A stretch of DNA of 64,000 nucleotides from Cervus elaphus (GCF_910594005.1 NC_057823.1:95652015-95716014); one strand, 5' to 3'; shown: positions 48,386 through 61,228, counted from the stretch's first letter. Notes: a model not told the origin generated them from the letters alone. Numbers and translations are program-made.

Positions 48386-49319
48386 ATCTATGATTGGGTA
48401 CATAAGCTTTATGTGTTTATAGCGTATCATATTAGAGTTGCAGAACTGTGGAGTTCTCAAGCCTGACAGTTTACAAATGAGGAAACTGTGTTCTAGAGAG
48501 GTGAAGACTTAAGTTCAAAGAACTTGTCATGGGCTGTCTTCCTCATTGTTCATTGTGTCGCTTCTAATCTGCTTAAATTGCGTGACTCACAAGCTTAAGA
48601 ATGTCCTAGCCAAGCAAACCTTTTCTAGGGGAGGGACCACAAGAAGAAAGTAGGATGTCTTTTCCGGGTCTAACTTCTCTAGCTTGTTTGGGGCAGCCAA
48701 AGTAAGACATAGTTGGAATTATTCATGCATCAAGTAAAATAACCAGGCTCTCTAAGGCATGAACACAACTTTAAAAGAAAAAAAAAGCTGCATTGCTCCT
48801 CTTTGATGACGAATCCAGGCTGTGTGGCTTGCTCTCTTCCTTGCCTACAACATAATCAGCCCCGGGGTGTAGGGGAGGGGAACACTGGAAAAGTGGGGCT
48901 CACAAAGCAATGAAAATGAAACAGTTGTCTTGGGGTACCGAACTTCACACCTTTTGTGGCCTTTTTCCTAAGCGTTTGAGGTGCTCCTGTGTCGCAGCTC
49001 ATAATCAGGCACTCACAGGGTGTGGCCAAATGTTCTAAGGTCTCTCGGGCTTGGATTTTGATCACAGATCAGCTGTGGCTACTGTCCCGGTTGCCAGGCA
49101 ACATGTGGATGTTTATTTTGAGGTCTGCCCACAGGGTTGCATCAGAGGCCAAGGATGCATGTGCTCTCCACTTCCCAGAGCAAGCAGAGCTCAGGCTTTC
49201 TATTTTTATCTTAAGGCTGTGCAGTCCCTTTTAATATATTTCATGAGTGTATAGCATCCTCAGCCTGGATAGAATGACTTTCTGTTTTCCCCAGGCAGTG
49301 TTCAGGTCGCCTCATTTTG

Positions 49320-49870
49320 CCATGCTCTACTTTATCCAGCCGGTCAGACTCCAGACTGATGATCTCTGGCACTTCCCCGCCTCTGAGTCTTGCTCAAGCT
49401 GCTTTGCTCATCTGGAATGACTACCCTGTCCCTGGCTCCATCTCTTTGTTTTGTAAAACTAAAATTTTTCATCTTACTTTTCGAAAGTAGGAGAGTAAAT
49501 TTGTTATAGCAAAAAGCTTATGGACCTTATTGTCAGTGTCTGTGTTCAAATCTAAGCTCTATAGCTTCTGAATTGTGAGATCTTAGATAAGTTACCTAAC
49601 TTCTCTGAGCCTCAGTTTTCTCCTTTGTAAAATGCAGATAATAATGAGTGGGTCCTAGGATTTTATAGAGATACACTAAAATCGGATGCCTAAAGCACCT
49701 GCACATTGAAGGTTCTATAGTCCTTACCTCCCGATCACAACTGCCATTAATATTAAGTAAATTGTTCCCATCTCCTCTGTGAAGTTTTCCCTAGCTGTCT
49801 TCAAACCTGCATCTCAGAAATACAGTCTCCCTCTTCTGATCTCTTATAACTTGGTGTTGTACTTAGGGTC
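49320..49870 (+). mobile_element. L2-like relic flanking a MIR
   Basis: GAATGACTACCCTGTCCCTG near 49417 and GTGAAGTTTTCCCTAGCTGT near 49780 look like L2 pieces on either side of the MIR at 49510. Confidence 0.45.
49510..49725 (+). mobile_element. MIR relic
   Basis: AAGTTACCTAACTTCTCTGA then GCCTCAGTTTTCTCCTTTGT, the sense MIR core. Confidence 0.8.
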
Positions 49871-50479
49871 CTCTCACAGTTGACCTGGTCTCATATTGCA
49901 CACGTGTGGAGGTGGAAGTTGGTACCCTAATTAGGTCTGCTGGCACAAAGCCATGTTCTCCCTGAAAGAGGTGGCTCAGCTTCATTCATAAATGACCCAT
50001 TTCATGGGAATCAGGTTTTTTGTTAGGATTAAATATTATGCTTTGTTAGGTAACTGAACTGTGGTTCTCTTGAGAAGCATCATTATTATGGTAAATAATT
50101 AAAAGCATCTTGAGACAAGATGGCCTGTCATGGTGTGACGGCAGGGCAAACAATAGACAGTTAAGCATCTGAATATTCATTTCCTAAAGTGAACAGTCCA
50201 TCCCCATAAACATGTCCATGAATGGTGTCTGTGCAGAACAGCAGTGCTTTCTTTAGAAAGCCCCTCATGGGCCATCTATTGTTTGTTCCAGGTGTCTCAC
50301 AGGAAGCAGCTAGGGTTTTTTTATGTGCCTCTGAGTTTTTTTTTTTGAAGTTATACAACTCCTGGGTAATGCCAGTAAGGATATAGAAGACTAGATGTTT
50401 GTTTTCCCAGCTTGTTTTCTGACCTGTGCTTTAAACAAAATTTCTGGTGATTGAATAAAACTAATAAAATGTTGCTTTT

Positions 50480-50640
50480 GAACCGTCCCACAATACTCAT
50501 GTTTATTCATGTACAAATTCATACATTAATTTATTTAACAAATACTTATTAAGCACCTGTTGTGTGCAACATTTGGGTATGTGCTGCTGCTGAGACAGGC
50601 ATGGTCCCTGGCCTCGTGGAGTTCAAGTTTGGGTCTCTGG
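50480..50640 (-). mobile_element. L2-like 3' relic, antisense
   Basis: AACAAATACTTATTAAGCAC followed by GGCATGGTCCCTGGCCTCGT. Confidence 0.65.
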
Positions 50641-51499
50641 CAGAAACTATAAAAAAGAAGTTTTTAAAGAAAATCTATTATTTTTTCTTTCATATTTTTT
50701 AGATGCATCATTAAAATAAGAATCTCATTATGGTTCAGAAACAAATTATACATTTCTCTCTCGTGCATCTAGCAGACCTAACTCAAAGTTAGTTACTGAT
50801 TTGTCAGAACGTCTTAGTTTTAAAATTTTTTAATATTTGTTTTGTGCTTTGCTCAAATTTCCCTAGTATTTGGTATCTGACTCTCTCACAGTAACCCTGT
50901 GGGGTATATGGTATTCCCATGTGGGAAACTAGACGCTCTTTGGGTTTAACTGACTTGCTCATGGACTCATGGCCATAAGAAGCAATCAGATTGAACCTTT
51001 CTTCTGGTTTATTAATTATTTTCGTGATTTTAGTTTTCTTTTTTAAAAAAGCAAGGTATTAAAATCATACTTCATTCTTTGTTTAAATGAAACTTTGACA
51101 ATTAGCAAATGGAAGCAAAGATTGGACTCAACAGTGGGTTTTGAGCTCCTCTCTTCTGCTGAACACTATGGTGGGCACCTTGGGGAGTGGAGATGATCTG
51201 TCTCTTGGTCAGTTTACCGCTTTGTTGATAAGACATGACTGATACCTAGAAGAGATGCAGTAACCCTCAGCAGCATATATGATTAAGTGTTCAAGGAAGA
51301 AGTACAAGCCTATAAGAGAGTTGAGAAGATAGGATGAGCTGAAGCAGATATAGGTGTTGTATCTTGAGCTAAGTCTTTCGAGGGAAGGGTAGGGGGAATC
51401 TGAGCAGAGAAAGGCTTCTTTGGCCGTGGGGATGGCAAGATGTGAGGCTGAGAGGTGGATGGGAGCATGGTGGTGATGCTAACACTGACTAGCCTTTGT

Positions 51500-51735
51500 C
51501 CAGCATTTGTCACTTCCCATGCATTGTTATAATGGGTTCGTGTACATCAGCTAAGTCTTAAAACAACCCTGTAAGAGAAGAACTTACTCTTCTCATTTTA
51601 CAGATGAGGACACTGAGGCATAGAGAGGTTAAGGAACCTGCTTGAACTTGCACATGAATTCAATGTTGGCCGAAATTCCTCCAGTCTTGAGTCCAAAGTC
51701 CACTCTCGCTCTCTTAGCCAGTGAGTGATGCTGTC
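51500..51735 (-). mobile_element. MIR relic
   Basis: CATTTTACAGATGAGGACAC then GAGGCATAGAGAGGTTAAGG. Confidence 0.78.
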
Positions 51736-51771
51736 TGATGAAGTTCTCCTAAAACAGGAAGGACAGCATCT

Positions 51772-51792
51772 GGGGCGGGGGGGGGGGGGGGG
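51772..51792. repeat. Poly-G tract (GGGGC then 16 G)
   Basis: G-run at 51777-51792, long enough for G-quadruplex slippage; also an error-prone site for sequencing. Confidence 0.85.
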
Positions 51793-53324
51793 ATAGGGAG
51801 ACATGATACGGAACATAGCAAGAGACGCAATGGAATCAGCAGATGAGGTCGAATACGAAGTCTGAAGTTCAGGTGGAAGACATTGGACCTCATCTAGGAT
51901 GGTGGGAAACCTCCAAGAGCATAGTGTTTCATCAGAGTGGGAACCTGGTATTTATTTCAGATAAATTAGGCAGTGATAGAAAGGACTGGGAGCTAGAGGT
52001 GGGGTGGGGTTGGGGCTGGGAGAGATCAAGGCATGAAAGCTATTAGCAAGGACTTGATGTTATGCAGGTGTGGGAGATACCTGATGAGACCAGGAGTGTG
52101 GGCAGGAAACCAAAACAGAAGGATGGAATGGTGCTGAGCACTGGAGGCAGCCCTGTGCCGGACCCCAGGTGATTGAGAAGTGAGTTTCCCCCATTACGTC
52201 ATTGGCCAACTCCAGAGGCAGGTAGTATTACTTTCCTTTTGCAGATTAGGGCGACGGCTTCTGGGAGAATAATTAAGTGCCGGAGCAGGCATTTGAGCCT
52301 GCCTCTTTCTTGATTTCCTCCGTTTAAGGTAAAAATAATGTTTGGTAATAAAGCAAGGCTGCTGTTAAAATGTCGAGAACTGTTCACAGAGGAGACAAAA
52401 AAGTCATGGGGATTCCTGCATCTCCAAGGACGCAGGAATATGAGCGAGAAGGCAGAGGGTTGGTGACTACATACTAAAGAACTCAGAGCAGAATGGAGCC
52501 AAGTGGAAGAGGCTTCCAGAAGGAAACAGGTCAGAGGGCTGGGCATTGGCCCTGCAGCTCTCCAGGTCACAGTAGCCCTGGGGGAGAGGACGGTCAGTGA
52601 TTCAGAGTGAAACTGCAGATGGACTGTCCAGTGGGGAAGGCTGGCACAGACTTGGGCCGGCGATCTTCATCACCTCCCCAAACAAAGGCAGCTCGGGTGG
52701 GAAGGGTGACTGGGCACGCTGGCAGTGAGGGGTGGGGAGAGGAAGCCAGGTCTGGGGTGAGGCGTGGCCTTTGACTCATCTGCTGGCATCCTCTGGGTGC
52801 ACTCTCTGCACTGAGCTGAGGGCAGGGAGGGCGATCATGGGGAGGCGGAGAGAGCCGGGGGGAGAGACTGAGGGTCCCCGTGAACCCGCTGACAGTGTCC
52901 AGAAAGAAGCTGATAGGGGCCCAAGCAAGTGAAAAGAGTGTGCCGTGGGAGACGGAGAAGTAGAGAGTCAAGGGATTGATGTTTTCATCAACCGCCCTTC
53001 CTGGCAGAAGAGTGAATGAGTCAGCTGTCTAGGACACCACCCCTCCTGAAGAAGCCCTTGCTGTCTCAGCTGGGACCCGTGACGAGGCCACTCACACCTA
53101 GCATCACGTGATGGTTGGCTTGATCCCACGTCTTGCTTCTTTTCCTGCAGCCTCATGAGGCACCCTGCAGAATCTAGGGAAAGCCTTGGACAGAGACCTG
53201 CCTTGAGTAAGAGTAGGGTCAGTAGATGAGTATACCCAGTGCTGATCTTTTAAACGGACCCCAAGGTGGTGGAGGAGACACCTCCAGACGCAATTATGTC
53301 ATTATCTGTTCGTATAAGGGACTA

Positions 53325-54806
53325 TGTACAAACAAAGCTAGTGGAGCTGATGGAGTTCCAGCTGAGCTATTTAAAATCTGAAAAGATGATGCTGTGAAAG
53401 TGTTGCAGTCAATATGTTAGCAAATTTGGAAAACCCAGCAGTGGCCACAGGATTGGGAAAGGTCAGTTTTCATTCCAATCCCAAGGAAAGGCAATGCCAA
53501 ACAATGTTCAAACTACTGTAATTGGGCTCATTTCACACGCTACTAAGGTAATGCTCAAAATCCTTCAAGTTAGGCTTCAGCAGAATGTGAACAGAGAACC
53601 TCCAAATGTACAAGCTGGGTTTAGAAAAGGCAGAGGAACCAGAGATCAAATTGCCAACATTTATTGGATCATGGAGAAGGCAAGGGAGTTCCAGAAAATT
53701 ATCCACTCTAGTTCATTGACTATGCTAAAGGTTTTGACTGTGTAGATCACAACAAACTGTGGGAAACTGTTGAAGAGATGGGAGTACCAGACCACCTTTC
53801 CTGTCTCCTGAGAAACCTGTAAGTGGGTCAAGAAGCAACAGTTAGAACTGGACATGGAACAACTGACTGGTTCAAAATTGGAAAAAGAATATATCAAGGC
53901 TGTATGTAGATTGTCACCCTTCTCATTTAACATATGCAGAGTATATTATGTGAAATGCCAGGCTGAATGAATCGCAAGCTGGAATCAAGATTGCCAGAAG
54001 AAGTATCAGCCTCAGATATGCAGATGATACCACCCTTATGGCAGAAAGTAAAGAAAACTAAAGAGCCTCTTGATAAGGATGAAAGAGGACAGTGAAAACG
54101 TTGGCTTGAACCTGAACATTCAAAAAACTAAGATCATGGCATCCGGTCCCATCACTTCATGGCAAATAGAAGGGGAAAAGTGGAAACAGTGACAGATTCT
54201 ATTTTCTTGGGCTCCAAAATCAATGTGGATGGTGACTGCAGCCATGGAATTAGAAGATGCTCCTTGGGAGAAAAGCTATGACAAACCCACACAACATATT
54301 AAAAAGCAGAGACATCACTTTGCCAACAAAAGTCCACATAGTCAAAGCTATGGTTTTTCAAGAAGTCATGTACGAATGTGCAAGCTGGACCATAGAGAAG
54401 GCTGAGCACCAAAGAATTGGTGCTGAGCTCTCGAATTGTGGTGCTAGAGAGGACTCTTGAGAGTCCCTTGGACTGCAGGGAGATCAAACCAGTCAATTCT
54501 AAAGGAAATCAACCCTAAATAGTCATTGGAAGGACCGGTGCTGAAGCTGAAGCTCCAATACTTTGGCCAGTTGATGCAAAGAGTCGATTCATTGGGAAAG
54601 ACCCTGATGCTGGGAAAGATTGAGGGCAGGAGGAGAAGGGGACGACAGAGGATGAGATGGTTGAATGGCATCACTGACTCAGTGGACATGAGTTTGAGCA
54701 AACTCCAGGAGATAATGAAAGACAGGGAAGCCTGACATGCTACAGTCCGTGGGGTCACAAAGATTCAGACACAACTTAGCTACTCGACAACAAACAGCAG
54801 CAGTAA
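53325..54806 (+). mobile_element. BovB LINE, 1.5-kb sense copy with reverse transcriptase relic
   Basis: Longest BovB in the window and the only one keeping the catalytic part of the reverse transcriptase. Seen in shifting frames: QAGFRKGRGTRDQIANI near 53615, YAKGFDCVDH near 53727 (the family has YAKAFDCVDH), RYADDTTLMAE near 54014 (the YADD active site), then the C-terminal signatures to 54735. Several frameshifts and stops make it dead. The 3' end is the ACTCGACAACAAACAGCAGCAG tail. The endonuclease part is missing. Confidence 0.95.
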
Positions 54807-56064
54807 GGTACTTTGAGTAAGCAAGTGGGGATTAACAAAGATGGATGGAAGCCCACTTTGGATTGCGGTGGTTTGGATGTTACAATGTCAGGGCTGATGC
54901 TAGTGAGGTGTACCTGAAAGAAAGGCATATAGGATTTGGGTATTTGGGGAAGAGAAACATCCCAACCAGTTGCACTTTTGTGAAGGAAAAAATGTAAAAG
55001 GGAGAGATGAGTGAGGTGTGCTCTGAGAAAGGGATGGGCTTGCTGCCTGGAGATGTTCTGTGCTGGGAGATGGTTGGGATTGGAGACTGGGGGTCTTTAA
55101 AGGCAAGAGAAGGGCTTTCTTTGTGATACAGTGGTTTACAGGAGTCATGGTCACTGCATCTACTTTAGAGGGAGGCATGAGAGTGACACGTAGGAGGAGT
55201 CACGTGGCCACAATGGGTGAGAGAGCCAAACGGCTGGAGTCAGGGAGACCTTTGCCAAATATATGTGAACAAGAAAATCGGTTTCTATTTCTGAAGGATC
55301 TGAAAAACATACCATCTCCCCTTCATCTCTCTCATCATTTCCAGCAGTAAACTTCCAAAATTCTTACTGTAGCAGGTGAACAAATAAATCTAAAGAGGTT
55401 TTGTTGAATAATGCCAGAACATAAGATGCTGAACTGGATAAGTGCAGGAGTAAACGTTAATTTTTTATGGCTGCAGTTACTTTCGTTTATCAATAATTGC
55501 TCATTTTAATGGTGTTTGATAACCCAGTAAGATTATTTCAGGTGGGCCTACAACTGACATAGAACCAAAACATTTGTCCGGTGCCATAGGATTTTCTCCA
55601 TGCCTGTTAGAGCATTTAAGCTCTAACTAAATCTGCTAGATGCCTGTTGCACAGACTGCTTATTGTCTGTTTATTATGAACTTTTTCAAAGCTGTGATGG
55701 TGATTTATTCGTTGTGTAGCCTCGGCCCCAGGCTCGTTGCTCTTTAAACAGTTGCTGAGTGGGTAGTTGGAAAATAATTACGTTTTCTCTGCTGTTACTT
55801 TGATTTATACATTAATTTAAGATTATATATAGTAATACTCTGTATGTATGTCAAGAGATTTACATGGGTCATTTAGGAGGGAGAGCACGGTTAAGGCTGC
55901 AGTCGAGTCTGATACACAGTCCTGCTCCCGCAGAGAGATTTTGGTATTTGCGCACTGGTATGGCTTTAAATCTGGCTGTCCCCTGGTGTTAGGAGCCACT
56001 GGGTGGTAGACCCTGCAGCAGGGGCAGTGGTTTAGAAAGCAGACCGCTCAGATGGGCCTCCCCA

Positions 56065-56232
56065 CCTCTTGTCTAGTGATGCCCGCTTATCCTTCGGTCT
56101 CCATGTCAGGTGTTACGTCCTCAGCCTCACCTGTCCTGACTGTCTCCTCAACTAGATCTGGTTGCCTTAGTCTGTGTTCTCATTGGACCCTGTGATTTTC
56201 CTTTATAGCACTTACCACAAGTAGTTACTAAA
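56065..56232 (+). mobile_element. L2-like relic
   Basis: CAGGTGTTACGTCCTCAGCC and TTTCCTTTATAGCACTTACC. Directly precedes the antisense L1. Confidence 0.55.
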
Positions 56233-56337
56233 GTGATGATTCTTTTTTTAAATTTGTTTTATCGAAGTATAGTTGATTTACAATGTGTTAATTTCTGCTG
56301 TATAGCAAGTTTGTTCAGTTATACATGTGTGTACATG

Positions 56338-56857
56338 TGACAAACCTAGACAGCATATTGAAAAGCAGGGACATCACTTTGCCTACAAAGGTCCATCTAG
56401 TCGAAGCTATGGTTTCTCCAGTAGTCCTGTATAGATGTGAGAGTTGGACCAGAAAGAAGGCTGAGTGCTGAAGAATCGATGCTTCTGACCTGTGATGTTG
56501 GAAAAGACTCTTGAGAGTCCCTTGGACTGCAAGGAGATCCAATTAGTCCATCCTAAAGGAAATCGATCCTGAATATTCGTTGGAAGGACTGATGCTAAAA
56601 CTGAAGCTCCAATCCTTTGGCCACCTGATGGGAAGAACTGACTCATTGGGAAAGACCTTGATTCTGGGGAAAATGGAGGGCAAAAGGAAAACGGGACGAC
56701 AGAGGATGAGATGGGTTGGATGGCATTATTGACTCAATCGACATGAGTTTGAGCAAGCTCTGGGAGTTAGTGAAGGACAGGGAAGCCTGGCGTGCTGTAG
56801 TTCTTGGGGTCGCAAAGAGTCGGACATGACTGAACGACTGAACAACAACAGCAATAC
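56338..56857 (+). mobile_element. BovB LINE, 520-base sense fragment inside an L1
   Basis: Starts in the reverse transcriptase C-terminal region (GACAGCATATTGAAAAGCAG) and ends ACTGAACGACTGAACAACAA. It splits the L1 3' region that is recognisable on both sides. Confidence 0.92.
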
Positions 56858-56921
56858 ATATTCTTTTCCATTATGGTTTATAACAGGATGTTGAATATAG
56901 TTACCTGTGCTATACAGAAGA

Positions 56922-57119
56922 GTGTTAGTTGCTCTGTGGTGTCTGACTCTTTGCAAACCCATGTAGCCTATAAGGCTACTCTATATGTAGAATTCTCCAG
57001 GCAAGAATATTGGAGTGGGTTGCCATTTCCTTCTCCAGAGGATCTTCCCAACCCAGGGATCTAACCTAGGTCTCCTGCATCGCAGGCAGATTCTTTACGG
57101 TCTGAGCCACCAGGGAAGG
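56922..57119 (-). mobile_element. Bov-tA SINE inside the antisense L1
   Basis: Sits between the L1 pieces TGTGCTATACAG and GACCTTGTTTATGC, which are adjacent in intact L1. Confidence 0.93.
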
Positions 57120-57609
57120 ACCTTGTTTATGCATTCTGTATATAGTATGTGCATCAGATGGTCCCCACCCCTCACCCTGTAGGTGACCACAGGAGTGTTC
57201 TCTATGTGAGTCTGTTTCTGTTTCATTGATGCGTTCATTTATGCCATATTTTAGATTCCACACATAAGTGGTATCATACAGTGTTCGTCTTTCTCTTTCT
57301 GACTTACTTCACTTAGTATGGTAATCTCTGGGTCCATCCATGTTGCTGCAAATATCATTATTTCATTCTTTTTTATGGCCAAGTAATATTCCATTCTCTC
57401 CATATGTATATATACATATACACGGAGACAACCTAATGTCCATTGAAAAGAATGGATAAAGAAGATGTGGGGTGTATATGTTGTTTCCATGTCTGCCTAT
57501 TATAAATGGTGCTGCTGTGAACACAGGGGTTCATGTTTCTTTTTAAATATAATTTAATCCAGATGCATACCCAGAAGTGGGATTGAAGTTGTTATTCTAT
57601 TAGTATCAT

Positions 57610-57715
57610 CTCTGACCAGGCTGTAACTTTCACAAGGTCAGGGACATGTCTGACAGTTTCCCATCATTTCACACATACTTAACACAAACTGTGTTCTGAA
57701 TAAATGTTTATCGAG
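57610..57715 (+). mobile_element. L2-like 3' terminus
   Basis: CAAGGTCAGGGACATGTCTG and TTCTGAATAAATGTTTATCG. Confidence 0.5.
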
Positions 57716-58540
57716 CCAGTAAACTCTTACTTAATCTTTATGAGATCCCATTTTCCTCATCTGTTTAAAACCTCCATATTCAAAGTTTTTCTCTAAGGTT
57801 CTTGAAAGAATTATGGATTAACTCTTCAAAATTTTTGAATTTTAAGTTATTCACACCTATGATCGGAAATTCAAACCATATAGAGGATTTAAATTGAAAG
57901 TGTATATAATCCCTCAGTGGAGGTAACAGATAGTAAACGTTTCTTGTCTTACAAATAGAATAAAAATTAAACACACCACAGTTAGCCAGAGTTGAACCAG
58001 CCCTTAACAGGGTGGGATTATTTTCATTTCCAGCCCCCATGAATTGGTTTTCCTCTTTTAGTTTCAAAATATTTAATGCCCTAGGGGTGGGATAAAACTC
58101 TAAGGGAGGAATCTATGCTGAAAACAGGTGCAGCCAAGGCTGCAGTTCAGTTCCCATTACAGTCTGCTCCATGCTTATTTATAGGCATTCCACGGAGATT
58201 TTACTGTTCTTGGTGAGCCTTTGAAGGTCTTCTCCTTTCTAGGATTTAAGGATCCCTTCCAGCTATTGCTTAATAAAGCAGTAAGGCAGACTAGAAAACC
58301 CAAGGCTATGGAATTGCAAGAAAGTTTTAATAAATTTGGATGTTTATAATAAGCGACTGTCCACCCAAAGATCTGCAGCTTAAAAAGTGCTTCCGTGTGG
58401 AGTGTTTGGTCTTGGGTGGTTTTAGATGGCTGAGAGAAATCATTGAAGGAGTGGGACATAGTTAAGTGGAGCTTGAGTTTGAATAGAAATTTGTACAACC
58501 AATTCTACCTGTGGAAGGACAGTCATTAATATATAGATAG

Positions 58541-58756
58541 TGAAAGTGAAACTCTTAGTTGCTCAGTCGTGTCTGACTCTTTGCAACCCCATGGACTGTA
58601 GCCCACCAGGCCCCTCTGTCCATGGGATTCTCCTGGAAAGAATACTGGAGTGAGTAGCCATTTCCTTTTCCAGGGGATCTTTGTGACCCAGGGATCAAAC
58701 CCTTGTCTTCTGCATTGGCAGGCGGATTCTTTACCACTGAGCCTCTGGGGAAGCCA
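58541..58756 (-). mobile_element. Bov-tA SINE
   Basis: From GTGAAAGTGAAACTCTTAGT to GAGCCTCTGGGGAAGCC. Confidence 0.93.
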
Positions 58757-58928
58757 AAAGGATGTGTTAATTCCCACATATTAAAAAAAGTTCTCATGGA
58801 AAACTAAATATTCACATATTTATTTGCTAGTTTTATGGGGGAAAATCTGCTTTGATACATCCTTCAGTTCCTTATCCTGAAGGGAAGGGAAGGGATGCAG
58901 TGCGTGCCTGCCACAGGGACCAGGTATA

Positions 58929-58930
<2 letters not shown>

Positions 58931-58965
<35 letters not shown>
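58931..58965. repeat. (TG)n microsatellite
   Basis: About 17 TG units, then ATGTGTGCG. Confidence 0.95.
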
Positions 58966-58972
<7 letters not shown>

Positions 58973-59734
58973 CGCTTTGGAGTGGGGGTGCCCAATTGGT
59001 GCCTAAGGGTGCTCAGGAATAATTAAGTTTATATAACTGTGTTTGAAAAATCAGTACAATAAAGCTTTGGGCTTTGATCTGTCAATTGTGGCAATTTAAC
59101 TGTAAGTACCATGCTGTCCGACATGAAGTGAGGTCAGTATGAGAAGTGATTGTGTTCACACACCGTGGGTTACTGGGGGTTCACGCAGTCACCTTGAGAG
59201 TGGTGTATCTGAGCTAGGGGAGCTGGGGACCAGTAGGCATGGGCGCATCCTGCCTGGGGACTCAGCCTTGGACGTGGCTCCAGGCCAGCCCTCAGGCCCG
59301 GGGCTCCGGGTGCTGTTGGTAGAGAACTGGTTGGTAGAAAGACAACCAGTTACTTAAGAAGGCAGCTGTGCCAGATGGAACCCCTGGAGTCTAAAACCCA
59401 GTAGACTCACATGTTAAGGAGGTTTACATGAGCCTGAGTTGGAATTCTCAAAGATAGTAATTGTGTGTTTAATATTAGCCAAGGTAATACAAGTTAAGTC
59501 TAGAGTACATAGTTCTCAGTACCATGCAGGTTGCCCTGCTTCCGTGATTAGTTTGCAGGGACTGACACCACACCACTAGGAATGGGGTTTCTTGAATACT
59601 TCAGTTACCATTTATCACTTTTGCCCCTCAGGGAGGAGTCTGTTTTGCCCTCCAGTTCTGATCTACCTGAGTCTGTTTCCCAGAGCTGTGCCTCTTCTTC
59701 TGTCTTGTATAATACCTTAGGGATAAGGCACCAG

Positions 59735-59925
59735 CAATTTTCTGAGCACCTACAGTGCCAGGCATTTTACCCACATTATCTCAAATACATGCAACCCTGA
59801 AAAATAGGTACTATAGGCCCCCTTTTATATATTTGGAAAAGTTAAGACCCAAAATCACAGAGCTAGTAATGGGGAAAGCTGGCATTTGAACAAAATTCTG
59901 TGTTTCCAAGTCTGTGTTCTTTCTG
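59735..59925 (-). mobile_element. MIR relic
   Basis: GAGCACCTACAGTGCCAGGC and AAATCACAGAGCTAGTAATG. Confidence 0.7.
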
Positions 59926-59955
59926 AAAATAATACAAACAAATTAGAATGATATT

Positions 59956-60747
59956 TTGTTGTTGTTCAGTCACTCAGTCATGTCCAACTCTTTGCGACCC
60001 CATGGACTGCAGCACGCCAGGCTTCCCTGTCCATCACCAACTCCAGGAGCTTACTCAAACTCATGTCCATTGAGTCAATAATGCCATCCAACCATCTCAT
60101 CCTCTGTTGTCCCCTTCTCCTCCCACCTTCAATCTTTCCCAGCATCAGGGTCTTTTCCAGTGAGTCGGCTTTTCACATCAGGTGGCCAAAGGATTGGAGC
60201 TTCAGTTTTAGTATCAGTCCTTCCAATGAATATTCAGGACTGCTTTCCTTTAGGGTGGACTGGTTGGATCTCCTTGCAGTCCAAGGGACTCTCAAGAGTC
60301 TTCTCCAACACCACAGTTCAAAAGCAGCAATTCTTTGGCACTCAACCTTCTTTCTGGTCCAACTCTCACATCCATACATGACCACTGGAAAAACCATAGC
60401 TTTGACTAGACGGACCTTTGTCAGCAACGTAATCTCTGCTCTTTAATATGCTGTCTAGGTTTGTCATAGCTCTTCTTCCAAGGAGCAAGTGTCTTTCAAT
60501 TTCATGGCTGCAGTCACTATCTGCAGTGATTTTGGAGCCCAAGAAAATAGTCTGTCACTGTTCCCATTGTTTCCCCAACTATTTGCCATGAAGTGATGGA
60601 ACTGGATGCCTTGATCTTAGTTTTCTGAATGTTGAGTTTTAAGCCAACTTTTTCACTCTCCTCTTTTGCCTTCATCAAGAGGCTCTTTGGTTCCACTTCA
60701 TTTTCTGCCATAAGGATGGTATCATCTGCATGTCTGAGGTTATTGAG
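59956..60747 (-). mobile_element. BovB LINE, about 790-base 3' fragment, antisense
   Basis: Standard BovB 3' end first, then reverse transcriptase C-terminal coding on the minus strand (KVGLKLNIQKTKI near 60640, GCESWTRKK near 60360). Broken by small frameshifts. Ends near GGTTATTGAGCACTT. Confidence 0.93.
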
Positions 60748-60804
60748 CACTTAATTACCAGGCAGCAATAAACTTAGAAGGTCTTTATTTCCTATGGAAG
60801 AAAA

Positions 60805-60925
60805 ATTAAGGGGAAACTAAAAATCAGACAGTTTAAGTAGCTTGCCCGAAGTTATTTAGTAAGTAGCACACCCCGAATTTGAACCCATTTGGAGTGATTA
60901 CAAAGGCTTTTACCCACTGGACAAC
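60805..60925 (-). mobile_element. Probable MIR relic
   Basis: AAGTAGCTTGCCCGAAGTTA and GAATTTGAACCCATTTGG. Confidence 0.5.
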
Positions 60926-61009
60926 ACCACATACTGAACTTTTATGGGAGTGGGACTCTAGGTGAGGTAAAACCAAGGTGAAGAGTTAAAAGTAAATATG
61001 GTTAAAGGG

Positions 61010-61228
61010 ACTTCCACCATGACTCATTTGGTAAAGAATCTGCCTGCAATGCAAGAGACCCGCGTTCCATCCCTGGGTCAGGAAGATCCTCCGGAGAGGG
61101 AATGGCAACTTATTCCAGTATTCTTGCCTGGAGAATTACATGGACAGAGGAGCCTGGCAGGCTACAGTTCATGAGGCTGCATAGAGTCGGACACGGTTGA
61201 GTGACTAACACTACTACACTACTACGGT
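61010..61228 (+). mobile_element. Bov-tA SINE just upstream of a CAST exon
   Basis: Head GACTTCCACCATGACTCATT; the 3' tail is a short ACTAC repeat. Its end is about 70 bases before the splice acceptor at 61298. Confidence 0.93.

Larger units (their letters stand above)
56235..57590 (-). mobile_element. L1 LINE 3' end, antisense, with two nested insertions
   Basis: The L1 3' untranslated region (AAGTATAGTTGATTTACAAT) begins at about 56262, is broken by BovB (56338-56857), resumes (TTCCATTATGGTTTATAACA), is broken by a Bov-tA SINE (56922-57119), then continues into the ORF2 C-terminus on the minus strand (MEYYLAIKKNEIM, AATWMD). About 60 bases near 57421-57480 are inverted. Confidence 0.9.
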
